DNA from: Utricularia gibba
Taxonomy: Eukaryota; Streptophyta; Magnoliopsida; Lamiales; Lentibulariaceae
DNA length: 64,000 bases
NCBI GenBank assembly: GCA_002189035.1
Contig: NEEC01000004.1
Span: 5,456,001 to 5,520,000 of the forward strand
Reading direction: 5' to 3'
Made by a program: the position numbers and the translations under genes. The notes beneath the pieces were generated by a model. The model was given only the letters and a program-made list of their open reading frames with translations. It searched no databases and was not told where the DNA came from. Below are positions 1-11,421 of the stretch, one piece after another; positions within the stretch are counted from its first letter, which is position 1; each line of letters opens with the position of its first letter.

Positions 1-125
1 TTTCAAGTCAACTGTTGTACACCAGTACACACTCCTACGCCCAAAAGAATTTTGGCCAACGAGAGAAGAGGTAAGCCATTCAACAGGCATGAACTCTGTA
101 TTAAAGTTTACTTGTACATAGACAA

Positions 126-3100
126 TCACAAGTCTATGTATATCACAAGTGGTTCATTTCCCTGTTCAACAACAAAGGTCTTGAGCACCTTCCCAGTCGG
201 GAGATCAACACGTGCTTCATATGATCCAAGGAATCCCCGAAAGGCAACCTGGCCTTCTTCGTCAGAGCATCCTTGAATATGAGTAGACCATTCCTTTTTC
301 AGGGCGATGAGTCTTCTACCAGCTTCGTTGATATCTCCTTCAGCGTTCACTAGGTGAGCATTTTGCCTGCTCATGCACAACTCCCAGAATCCCCACAGCA
401 CGACACCGCCAACAGCAGGGTGTGCAAAAGATTCACGGAGCATAACTTCAAGATCATCAGCTCTTATGTATTCATTGTCTGAAGCAACATCAAGCTCTGT
501 GAACCAGATCGGAAGGCCAAGAGTAGATAATTTATCCAGTGCAGAGCATACTATGGAGCCAATTGGAGAGCTTGTATGCCCCTGTATACCTATTCCTCCA
601 ACTGGCGCACCCTGTCCTTGCAGGCTTAGAATATGCTCAGTGTACTTCTCAGGTGATGATCTTGCGTCAAATCCATCCTCGATATTGTAATCGTTCACGA
701 AAAGTGTTGCCGAGGGGTCCATCACACTTGCCCTCTTGAACATGGTAGCCCTGATTTCATCTCCGAGATGATCTTTGAAGAAGGAACCATGCAGCATCTC
801 ATTGTTTACATCATAGTGCTTGAAATTTCCCGTGTACTTGGTAAGCAGGCTACTTAACCGGTTTTCGACTGCTGACATCATGTCGTTTTTGTTCAAACTA
901 CGCACCCATGAAGGAACAGCTGATTCCACCTCCCAGAAGATGCAGTGGCCCCTAAGTTGAATGCCATGCGCGTTGCACAACTTCAACAAGTCATCAGCAT
1001 CTCTGTAATTCAAGTTCCCCTGCTGTGGCTCTGTCCAATACCATTTCAACTCGTTTTCAAATACTCCCCAGTTGAATGTCTTGGTGAAAAACTCGACATT
1101 CTCTTCATTATCTATGTAAGTCCTGTTAATGCATGACCCGATTGGGAAACTACTTTGAGTTTGCCTAATCTTCAATGAAATTCCCAGCAGTTTGGTGGGA
1201 TCAGGCGCTCTCAGCTTCAAGATAACATCACGCTTCCTTATCTGCAACATGTAAAGCTAAGAACTTGAGCTACTCTTAACGCATACAACGAGCAAAATCA
1301 AAATCATACCATGTTGATCTGCTTTGTTAGTTTTCGGTATCTCAGGCGTCGATCAACAGGAAAGATTTGAAGGCCAGCAAGCATTAAGTCAACACCAGGA
1401 TCAGGGCCCTGCGCATAGACCATTATCTTTGATGGTAGCTTCTCAATCCTGAAGGATCCCCCAATCTCATGCCATCTTCCATCATTACCACACTCAACTT
1501 GACCTCCATTGACCCATTGAGAATCAACATCCAGAGCAATATTAATGTTTTGAGCTCTCGTTGCCTGATTTCCAATCCGAACCCATGCAGACACTTGATA
1601 TGTCAAGTAAGGTTTCACCTTTTCAGTGATCATCTGAGCAGGGCCCATCCACGTCTGTGTACGATGTGTTACGAGTATGTAACGACCACTTAAAGGTTCA
1701 AGGACTCCGAGGGAATCTCTAGCCATCGGAGGAGCAACATGTGGGGAACCGCTTTGAGCACTAAGAGTGCAATCTCCCAAGGGGAACCATCCATTTGTTC
1801 CATCATAGAGATCGGAGTTAACAATGATATTGACACCAAAATCAACATTCTGGGGCCAAAGAGAAAGAGCAAGCATATCTCTTGATTAAATAAATCAAAG
1901 GATTATTCACTTTCATACAGGGTATAAGGCAACCATCTAACTATGTACCTCTGTGCCTGGGGGAGGCGGTGGAGGAACCTTTGCTGCGTGCTTTATGATG
2001 AGATTATTGAGGAGAATGTCGGTTCCTGGAGGAGGGCCTTCTAAGAAAACAACTGCCCGTGAAGGAGAACCATTTATTAGGAACTTTCCTTGCAACTGAA
2101 CCCAATCTTTGTCTGTCGCCTGGACACTAAAATGAAAGTGAAATCATCATTTTGTCTCTCTTCAAACTAAATAAGCAATGGTTCACTAAAAGGCAATGAT
2201 TGTTACTGTTATGAAGTTTTTTGAGAGAATGCAACTTACCTCGCGATACCAATGTATTGTTCACGGTCACCGACCTTCAGCCAAAGTGTAGCTCTGACAT
2301 CTGAACTGGTTATGTTATCACCGAATAGCCTGACAGTGGCAAGGAACTCATAAGCAAGTTTCCGCTGAACTCTCCCACTTATCTCCTGCTGTATTCCATT
2401 CCAGTTCTGAGACCGATTAGCTGTTGATATGAAAAACTTCCCAGTCTTTGGTATCACTCTGCCCTCTGCCATAGAATCGTGCAACACAACACTGCAACCT
2501 CTTCCAGACCAAGAGTTAAGGCCATCATCAAATTGTGGATTCTGAACTATGTTCCCATCTCCATCCCTTACACTTCTCCTGTGACTACAGGAGATCACCA
2601 CCGATCGTATTAACAGGTCGATTCCAGTAGAAGGCCCTTCGAGGTAAAATATTGATCGTCGAGGAGGGGTGTCCAAAGAAAATTTTCCTTCTACCTTTTC
2701 CCACCGATCCATTGCTGCACAAGTCCTGCCTTAGGTGTGATAGATCAAGATCTTTTCACAAAGAAACAAAGAAAACCAGAAAGTTGTGAACTTTACCTTC
2801 CAATAAATACGTAGTCAATTGAACCATCTTGTCTTTCAAGTTTCAAAGTTGCTAACACTTCTTGAGCACCATGAGAGGAATCCCCTGATATTGCTACCCA
2901 AGCACATACTGAGTAACTTGAACTTATGGTAACCCTGTCAGTGATGTCTTGTTCCAGTCCTTGCCAACACTCTTTCCGGTTTGTGACCACCGCAAAACGG
3001 CCTTGTAACTTTGATGGATGTTCCTCAGAGACTATGTAGGCATCACAACAATTGGGATGCCATGAATCAAGCCCTCCAGAAAAGTCATGGTTAAGTATGA

Positions 3101-3539
3101 TATTTTTAGATACCGTGCTGCTTGAATCGTTTAAATCCTCATTTGAGCTCTGCAATACAAGCCATAAACTACTTGACATAACTTATAAAGTTCACCAAAA
3201 GACACTTGTAAGTCATCGTGAAATACTTGGGTGTGCTTGGACTACTTCGAGCAAAACGCATATTAACATATATAAATCTTTATCAGCTTCGGGCCATGAA
3301 ACAAAAAAACTGAGCACAGCAAAGAATGTTTCATTTCTTCACCTCAGGATGGAGCCTCGTATCCTCATTGCTAATCACCGTGTCCTCCAATCCGTCTCTC
3401 GGTTCCTAGAACAAGATTCCCGTTAGGTAAATAGGCATCGAAAACTTGAAAAAACAGGACAAGTCGGCAAATTCCAAAACATCTCCATCACCTCCGACTG
3501 ATGATGTATATCTGCGCTGCTCGTGTGTGGCTTCTCCAT
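126..3539 (-). CDS. XYN1: Endo-1,4-beta-xylanase, three CBM22 modules plus GH10 (XYN1-like)
   Basis: Cell-wall xylan-hydrolysing enzyme. I join six exons: 3492-3539, 2797-3149, 2240-2725, 1949-2126, 1310-1849 and 126-1241. All phases agree and give about 906 residues, close to my recollection of Arabidopsis XYN1 (about 917). Three CBM22-type modules are visible, each opening with an N-[IV]-[IV]-x-N pattern (NIILNHDF, NIVQNPQF, NIIVNSDL). The GH10 domain lies in the last exon: the acid/base Glu is in DVNNEMLHGSF and the nucleophile Glu in FTELDV, so it looks catalytically intact. I chose the ATG at 3539 because only its short exon (16 codons) enters exon 2 in phase 0; the ATG near 3374 does not. 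No signal peptide is obvious, as in XYN1 relatives. The first exon is the least certain part. Confidence 0.9.
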
Positions 3540-4510
3540 AATGCCCTTTGAAAGCTAAACCAAGAAACAAACACTAATCATATCCAATCAAGCTAAAGCA
3601 ACAAATTAATATTAGATCATCACTCTTGAATGTGGGCTTCTGTCTAAAGATCCACAGATTGAAAAACAATTTAAACATCGGGTCATCATATATACTGCTG
3701 CCGGCCCTCGGAGATCCCTTTAAAGTGAAACCTAAGAAATGGGTTGACCATTCTTCAAACACGAGCAAAAGATCCTGTCTTTCGGTTGGATTGCGACAAC
3801 GGCCGCCACTTCTCCGACCATCTCCAATTAAATGGCTTGAAATTAAACTCAAGATTAAAATAGTGGGCTGTGAAGATAAAGAAATTTTTGTTGGTGGGTT
3901 TAGTTTCTTAGGAGTGCAGATTAATCTTAGCCAAAATGCTGAAGGAACATGGATTACAACCAAAGACAGCATCTTCCGCTCCCCCATTTCCCACTCTTTA
4001 CTAATTTCTATACCTTTCTCTCCGTCTCGGACATTAAAATGGGAAAGAAGAATCATTTCATAATATATAGGGATTTGACTTTCAGTGGCGCCTCTGGATA
4101 GGTCCAGCACCATGCCACATCGAGTGTATAACCTTTCATACCTTATGAAAGTAATACAAATTTTTGTCTCCTCCAGGCATCGAGAAGAGGATCATGCTAC
4201 CACTGGAGGAATTCGTACATTCATCATCACATAGCCTCCTGAGCTAACAACATTCATTGCCTTTCCTGAGGAGATTTTGTTGTAACCGCAGAAATTCGTA
4301 TATTTTCAACAAGGAATTGGTCACATTACCACATGCATGCAATCACAGCAAATAGGAATCAACAAATCATAAAGAAGCCGTTGCTTGCAAACCAAACAAA
4401 GGTCATGTTTCGGTGCCTCGCTGATGATAGCTGCAGCAATTCTGATCTGATGGTGAGACGAGAGCTCGAGGCCACATCATTTTTTGAGCAGATGAAAAAT
4501 ATGATGATGG
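3540..4510. other. Intergenic: XYN1 upstream region and kinase 3' flank
   Basis: About 970 bases between the XYN1 start and the kinase stop. Open frames occur on both strands over 3574-4113, but they mirror each other, have no recognisable domain and no splice-linked partners. I see no supportable gene here. It probably holds the XYN1 promoter and the kinase 3' UTR. Confidence 0.5.
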
Positions 4511-6112
4511 CTATGTCCTTGAGTTTTTCATGGCAATGCCTTCTAGGCATTCAACAACATCCGACATTGCAGGCCGTTTCTTGGGGTCTATTTCAAGGCA
4601 TCTGAGAGCCAGATGAGCAGCCTCAAATGCTGCCTTGGGTGAATACTGCCCTTCCATTTGTTCATCAATTATGAACTTCAGATTCCGTTTCTGCCGGAGA
4701 AGTGGTTTCATCCAACTGACCAAGCTCTGCTTCTCGTGGTGGCGTCTTCTGTCAAGTGCCCTCAAGCCTGTCATCATTTCAAGAAGCACCACTCCGAAGC
4801 CATACACATCACTCTTGACGGATAGACGACCTGTATGTGCAGGTCATCAGCCCCATGGTTTTACATCTTCGAAGGGTGATGATAGGGTCTCACCTGTGCT
4901 AACATACTCCGGGGCAGCATACCCCGGTGTTCCCATGACTTGACTCGTTACATGAGAACCTGATGGCGCCAGTCTTGCCAACCCAAAATCTGATATTTTT
5001 GCATTGTAACTCTACGTGTAAAAGATAGACAGGGAATAGTTGAGAATAGAAAAAAGAGGAAGAATGCTCCTTGGGGCCTGTCTCTTGTGGGGAAAAACAA
5101 TACCTCGTCTAGGAGAATGTTGGACGTCTTGAAATCACGGTATATGACTTCCATCCCTGAATTGTGTAAAAAAGCCAATCCCCTTGCAGCCCCTATAGCG
5201 ATCTTAAGTCGTAAATCCCATGAGAGTGGTTCGAGCCCAGCATTCCCTGAGTAACGAACAAAAAAAGGTTGCGAATGAACCCAGCCGATCAAGATAGGAT
5301 TCCTGGATTCTCCAGGTGCAAAAAATACATACTTTTAAAAAGATGATTCTCGAGGCTTCCTTTCTCAACATACTCATACACAAGTATGAGCTCCTTGTGT
5401 TCCCAACAGAAGCCTAATAGCTTCACCAAGTTAGGATGCGACAACATTCCGAGAAAGTTCACTTCAGACTGCATGTTCACATAAAGCAGTTTGTAGCATC
5501 AAGGTATGCTCGTGATTAGCAAATCTCCAATCCCAACAAGACACACACTATACACCTGACACTTATTCCCAAGCCTAAGTACAAATCCTTCGCCTGTAAA
5601 ATTCACAGCTATAACATTGCGAAAACTTAAACGAATAAAAGTACCTGCCATTCTTCAAACCCCTGCAAACTTCTAGGATTCAACTTCTTGATAGCAACCA
5701 TCATTCCAGTTCCAAGTCTAGATGATGGCATGAGGGTTTTCTGATCTACCCATCCCCTGTAAACAGTGCCAAAACCACCCACTCCCAACACCATAATCGG
5801 ATTGAAGTTCCCAGACGCAATCTCTAACTCTTCAAAGCTATAAATTTTCAAACTCAGAGTAGCGGATTCTTCCCCTGCCAAGTCTATATCAATAACTGAA
5901 CCATCAAAATATCTGCTGCTGTTGCCTGAAACTGGCGGACTCTGTCTTCCCCTTCCCCCAAAGCTGTAATTACGAGATACCCCTGAAACACAAAAGGGCC
6001 ATATAATCTCAATTGTTATGAACCAGAAGGAACTGAACCCTGAGCTAAAACTATGAGTACCTACGGCAGACGCTATTACGGAAGATTCCAGAGCTCCGGA
6101 GCAATTTCCCAT
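4511..6112 (-). CDS. Receptor-like cytoplasmic kinase, RLCK-VII/PBL type
   Basis: Membrane-anchored Ser/Thr kinase of the PBS1-like group, which relays signals from receptor kinases. Six exons (6061-6112, 5645-5982, 5333-5468, 5104-5246, 4894-5011, 4511-4830) join in phase to give about 368 residues. The N-terminus MGNCSG has Gly2 and Cys4, the usual N-myristoylation/palmitoylation signal. The glycine loop reads GVGGFG (usually GEGGFG in this family; all three Gly are kept). The ATP-binding Lys is in VAIKKLN, the catalytic loop is YRDFKTSN (an RD kinase), DFG is in ISDFGLA, and the activation segment ends [10 protein letters not shown]. All core residues are present, so it should be active. 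The exact family member cannot be assigned. Confidence 0.9.
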
Positions 6113-7414
6113 AACTGAAGCTTGTCTTTTTGACTAGTCCTCTAGTTAGAACTAAAAACCCAACAAAGTTTCCCTTCCAGGAATCCTCGAAGCGGAAAAG
6201 ACGATGAATATTCTTCCAGAAAACGACATCAAACGTTAACACTTGTAAAAATGTGAACCCACGTCGAATCGGAATCATATCCAGAGCCGACCCCGGTTAC
6301 TAGGCAACACGGGAGGGAAGACTTTTCAGTTTCCTGTCAAAGTAACTCTAGAAGTCATTTTTTTAAATATTCGTTATTGGGCTATTGTGATGGGCCCGAT
6401 GTTTGGTTACTGAGCTAATAACCCTTTACCGATGAGCCCAATGCGTTGGGTCTTCGGTCTATATATGCGTACAAATAATAATTAGTTTATTTTCAAATGC
6501 AAAAAGAAACCCGCAAGTAAAGAATTCCTGGTTGGCCGGCCACTGGCGGCAGAACCCAATTGCATCACGGTATCCAGCTCCGACGTGCATTGGAGACTCA
6601 ATGTAGGAGGTGCATATCTTTCTATCATCAATCCCTAAGTACCAAATCAATCGGACATTTGAACTCGCAGATCAGATCCAACGACGCTTGGACCGCTCCC
6701 TGGTAGCTATCTGGATGTCAACATTCCGTCGGTTCGTTATCGTATCCAACTTCGCTACTCCTTTTTTGATATAATGCACGTGAAATCTGCCCGGCTGCGC
6801 TGGGAAATTGGAGTTGTTCCTGAACTCCTCCTTGAAGGTGCATACTGATTGCGCTTCAGTTTTCATGTTCTCCGTTTCCGTTTCTGTACTTCGGAGTAGT
6901 TATTCCGAGAGAGAAGGTAACCGTTACTGAAAACTATGAACTCATGTCTCTATCGCCTGCTCCAATAAGCTTTCTGGTCTTCTTGCCTCCATTTTTCACC
7001 TCTGAAGAAACCGAAATCTATGCTGCATTTTTTTCACTTCTGAAGGGAAAAAAAAGGTTCTTTTTGTTTTTTTTTTAATTCTTTAGGTAAAGAAATACTA
7101 TCTCTGAGTACTAGGGATTTGTTGTAACTTTAAATTTGAAATTTGCTTTAAAATTTTTTAATTTCTGTTTAATTTACAAAAAGATCTTACACGTGTGCAA
7201 AAATCGCAATGGGAATGGTTATTATCCCTTTACTGCCCATGTCCAATGGCATGGTGCCACGTAAGCCAAGGTGTCACTTATGGAAAGTCTGCTTCTACTT
7301 TCTTTCTTCTGGCGTGCTTTCCCGACTCATGCGAATGTCTGCATCTTCACATCAGCCACTCGTCTTTAAAGGCTCCCTAGAGGATCGAACACAGAGATAG
7401 CAGCTGACCGAACA
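6113..7414. promoter_or_regulatory. Divergent intergenic region between kinase and PILS, with G-box
   Basis: About 1.3 kb between two genes that start facing away from each other. It holds TGGGCC/TGGGCT-type motifs near 6380-6400. A perfect G-box palindrome ACACGTGT lies at 7189-7196, and a GCCACGT element near 7256-7262, both within about 230 bases of the PILS start. G-box/ABRE elements are bound by bZIP and bHLH factors, so light or ABA input to PILS is a reasonable inference. Two minus-strand open frames (6459-6650, 6672-6866) are not recognisable and I do not call them genes. Confidence 0.45.
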
Positions 7415-9495
7415 ATGGGTTTCTGGTCTCTGTTGGAAGTTTCTTCAATGCCAATGTTGCAGGTCATAGTGATCGGCCTGTTGGGAGCTTTTATGGCGAC
7501 CGATCATCTCGATCTTCTTTCGGCAGACGCCCGTAAATCACTGAACAAAGTAAGCGATTATCAGTTACTCGAGACTAATCGTTCGTGAAGATGTAATAGA
7601 ACTATATCAGTTTCGACAAAACTCTTATGGACATCTATTTCAGATCGTGTTTGCTGTCTTCACTCCCTCCTTGTGTTTTGCGAGTTTAGCATCGACAGTT
7701 CAGCTTAAAGACATAATCTCATGGTAGACTTTTGTTCCATGTCATGCGTTCGTGAAGTTGGTTTTGCAATAGGAGAGACGTTGAAGAGGATTGTACAGAT
7801 TTTTCCTTTTCTTTGTCATTCATCAGATTGAAATCTGCAGGTGGTTTATGCCTGTAAACATTGGGATAACATTTTTGGTTGGAGGGACTTTTGGATGGAT
7901 AGCTATGAAAATAATCAGACCAAAACCGTATCTCCAAAGCCTCATAATTGCAATGTGCGCAACAGGTAATGCGTGCTACTTCTCTAATTTTGTATTTGTG
8001 TACATTACATTTGAATTGCAGATTGCTTTTTGTCTGGGAAATGAACAGGAAACTTGGGAAATATTCTGTTGATCATAATCCCTGCTATTTGCAATGAAAG
8101 TGGGAGCCCGTTTGGTGAAAAGAGTGTCTGCAGCAGCGCTGGATTCTCATATGTTTCCTTCTCCTTGGCAGTACGTTTTACTTATTTATTTTTTTTGTGC
8201 TTACCCTTTTAGTGTATTCACTATCACTAAAGTTCAAGTTCGTGCGTATTAGATTATGATTTGACTTGTTTTTTAAACTTGGCGATCAACAGATAGGAGC
8301 TTTCTATGTATGGACTTATGCTTTTCACTTGATACGAAGAGCCTCCGAGCAATATAATGCTATGCTTTTGGATGAGGAGAAGGACAAGGAGCCTTGCAGA
8401 GATTCAGAGGCCAGCGAGAAAGCTCCTCTTCTGGCTGAACAAGTTCACATAGTAGTCGGCTCAACCAGCGGCCTAAATGACAACATTCAGCAATCAGTAA
8501 GCTCTTTTTATAGAGCTTTTGTTACCAATATTTGTATCACAATAAATAAATATACGGTGTTATAGACATAATCTTCATTAGATTCTGAATTTCCTTCCTT
8601 TTCTACGTTTCGTGTCAATGTAAGAGAACTTTGGGGAAAGCGGTACATGGAGTTCTGCATCAGATTCTGAAGGAGCTCAAGTCACCTCCCATTTTTTCAT
8701 CTGTAAGTTCTTAATAAATAGTCGGAAATATTACAAAGATTTCAATGCAGAAAGCACTGCAGGTCATTGGTTTCATAGTCGGGGCAGTTCCATGGGTTAG
8801 GACCCTCATCATAGGCGACGATGCTCCTCTAAGAGTCCTGTACGACTGCGCAAAGTTGCTCGGGTAAGAAAATCTAGAAAGGGTGACTGTTTAAAACAAG
8901 AGGTGCATTTGACATGATCTTTGTGGAAGAGCTTAAGTCACCTTCCACTTTGCAGAGACGGAACCATCCCCTGCATCACCTTGATTCTGGGAGGCAACTT
9001 AACCCAAGGTACCAAAAAAATGTCTTGACAAGCATTCTCATACAGAGCCTTCCTCACTCTCGAATGTGACCCCAAAGGCTTACAATGATAAAAACTACAA
9101 TGCAGGGATGAGAAAGGCGCAGGTGAGTGTATGGATGGCGATGGCGGTGATCGTCGTGAGATACGTAATACTGCCGGTGGTCGGAATCGGCGTTGTCACC
9201 GGAGCTTCGCGTCTGGGATTCCTGCCCCCCGATCCACTCTTCCATTTCATCCTCATGATTCAGTTCACTCTCCCTCCTGCTATGAATATAAGTAAGTAGA
9301 CTCGCGTCAGTTTTCTCCACAGTTTCTCATTCCTTTAACCTCGTTTGGTATATCATTTACTGCAATGCAGGCACCATGACGCAGCTGTTCGAAGTGGCAC
9401 TAGAAGAGAGCGGGGTTCTGTTTCTGTGGAGCTATTTGGTTGCGGCCTTAGCCATGACCGGATGGTCCACGGTCTTCATGTGGATTTTATCGTAA
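7415..9495 (+). CDS. PIN-LIKES (PILS) auxin transport facilitator
   Basis: Integral ER-membrane protein of the PILS family, which sequesters auxin inside the cell. Ten exons (7415-7549, 7644-7723, 7841-7965, 8049-8170, 8293-8496, 8625-8702, 8763-8863, 8956-9008, 9106-9291, 9371-9495) join in phase to 402 residues, the normal family length. Five N-terminal hydrophobic segments, a charged central loop (residues about 165-225, rich in Glu/Lys) and a C-terminal hydrophobic half match the PILS/PIN architecture. Diagnostic stretches include SLNKIVF, SWWFMPVNIG, GNLGNILLIIIPAICNE and DGTIPCITLILGGNL. The start matches the usual MGFW N-terminus. Subfamily (PILS3/5/6/7) is not resolved. Confidence 0.93.
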
Positions 9496-9728
9496 ATGCC
9501 CAACTGCTTTTAGGCATGGCCTTGGATCTATCTCTTATTATGTGCTAATTTTTTTATTACTTGATTCTCTTCAGTTTATGAAGTTTGTGCAGAAACAAAA
9601 AGGGGGAAGCACTCCTCTTCCTCGTCCAGAAGATTGCATGCTCAGATTCACCACATAATTACAACCGATTTACCTAAAATGCGTCTTATTCGTAAAGATG
9701 CCCCCAAGCTGGCTGATGCAGATTCCTC

Positions 9729-10846
9729 TCAACTCTTCTTCACAAATCTTCCCTGCGTGTGCATAACCAGTTCAGTATACATCAACCCAGAAGAAAAGAT
9801 TCCATCACTAGATAAAGAGATTCATTTGAGAGCACCTTGAGTCGAGGGCGTTTCTCAGCGTTTAGCTTTCTAACTTGGTATCGAATTTTCTTGCAGAAAA
9901 GTCTGCTTTGCCTCTTTTCTCTGTACCTCAACACGCTGGCTTCTCTTTGCCCCATCGTCTCCTCTCGGCTTTTCCTGGTGGTATCGCCCTTTTCATTGTT
10001 CCCAACCATTTCTGGAACCGTCCAGTGCCCCACATTGCCTCCCCAGCCCACTCCCTGCAATGCCAACGGTTCAGATCCATGCTGAAAGTTGTGTGTTTGA
10101 ATAAAGATGGAATCTTGAGGAGATTACGCTGATGGTGGAAGTTTCATGGAAAAAGAAGTCATTGTTGATGTCGGGGACGATCTGGGAGCACTCTGAGTAG
10201 ATGTAGAGTGGCCCTTTATTCGACCAGGCGTTCATTATTTCATCGTAGTCCAGTTTCAGCAATGGTCCCTTGGTTGCTTTTCCGCTCCCCGCCGCCTGCC
10301 GCCGCTGAAGATCCACCGCGGAGCTGCTCACTTCCTCCTCTTTGACCTTCCTCTCGACGACCTCCGAGTAACTCACCCACTTCTCCCTACGGAAATCGCG
10401 ATCCCGGCTTCTCATCGCCGTCCGCACCAGCGCTGCGCGCTCCTCTTTATACGACGCTGGGGAGAAATCTCCAACCCTGAACCGGAAATCCAGATGAGTT
10501 AGTCAGCGGATTGTGAAAATTGGCAGATTGGGAAATCGATTTCGTACCTCGAGGCGTTGCTGTTCGCTTGGGAGGAGTTGGATTCCACGGCGGAGCCGTC
10601 GAGCAGGCCATTCAGTGAGGTGGCGCCAGTATCCCCCTCCGAGAACAGAAGGGCTACATTCTTTTCCGCCTCCGTGTCATCAGCTTGCTCCTCCGCGGGA
10701 ACCGGGAAATCACGGAGATCTGGCGCCGCATTCCCATCCCCAGTTTCGCTCTGGGTTGTCTCTTCCGGCGGAAACTGAAGACGAAGGCTGAGAAACTTGG
10801 GCTTCTTCAGCGATCGCCGTGGCTGCGGACGCCGCTTCCTCTTCAT
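9729..10846 (-). CDS. CCT-domain protein (CMF type, CIA2/ASML2-like)
   Basis: Nuclear transcription regulator of the CCT-motif family. Four exons (10548-10846, 10128-10476, 9836-10054, 9729-9752) join in phase to 296 residues. The C-terminal CCT motif starts [15 protein letters not shown], continues to NAEKRPRLK and is completed across the last intron by GRFVKK, one residue before the stop. A second conserved block, [17 protein letters not shown] (around residue 150-170), is typical of CIA2/ASML2-like CMF proteins, which regulate chloroplast protein import or sugar-responsive genes. A basic patch [10 protein letters not shown] follows the start and may be a nuclear signal. The ATG at 10846 is the first in frame. 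The last exon is only 24 bases. The 3' end is 234 bases from the PILS stop (convergent). Confidence 0.88.
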
Positions 10847-11421
10847 CGATTCTCGGATGGAGAAAGCTTGCAAGCAAGTAGATCCAGCAAGTGGGGATTA
10901 GAGCAAGCAAATGGCCCCCGCAGTGGGGGAGAGCTCAGAAAAGGTGCGAGCTTTTTAGGGACACTTCATCCAACGTCATCACACGTACGGAGGAGGAAGA
11001 AGAAGATCAGGTAAGGGGACGCGTGGTGATGAATGATTGGGTGGCGATGAAGATGAGATGGATCTTATTGGTGCGCGTGGATGCGATCCTTTATAAAGGG
11101 GGTTGGGTTAGGTGCATGAATTATCTCTTTGCTGGTTTTAGTTTGTCACGTTTGTTTTTAAGTTTCTTGTCACGTGTTTCCTGATTCAATCATTAAATCA
11201 AACTCCTGTTGACTGGCTGGCAGCAGGACAACACATTAATCCATGAAACTATCATTTCGCACCCCAGCAATCAGCCTTCAGCTCCTCTGCTCTTCCATGT
11301 CGAATGTATGGTGTCTGATGGTTTGTGAGCCAGTCATACGCACGATGGACACACAAAAGCTTGGTTCAAATTCCTCCATTTTCAGCTCGTCTCTGGTGAC
11401 CACGTCCATTTTTCTTCCCCT
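10847..11421. other. Intergenic: upstream of CCT gene, downstream of NAC gene
   Basis: About 575 bases. Short open frames here show no domain. The segment at 11090-11200 is AT-rich and probably belongs to the CCT gene promoter. Nothing else can be supported. Confidence 0.4.

Noticed and set aside
3574-4113. 179-codon minus-strand and 145-codon plus-strand frames
   Set aside because: They overlap on opposite strands, lack domains and conserved splice partners; probably XYN1 5' region.
6459-6866. Two neighbouring minus-strand frames between the kinase and PILS
   Set aside because: Could be exons of an unknown gene, but no homology is recognised and the junction is not clean.
10847-10873. Upstream TTG start for the CCT-domain gene
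   Set aside because: Not an ATG; the first in-frame ATG at 10846 is adequate.
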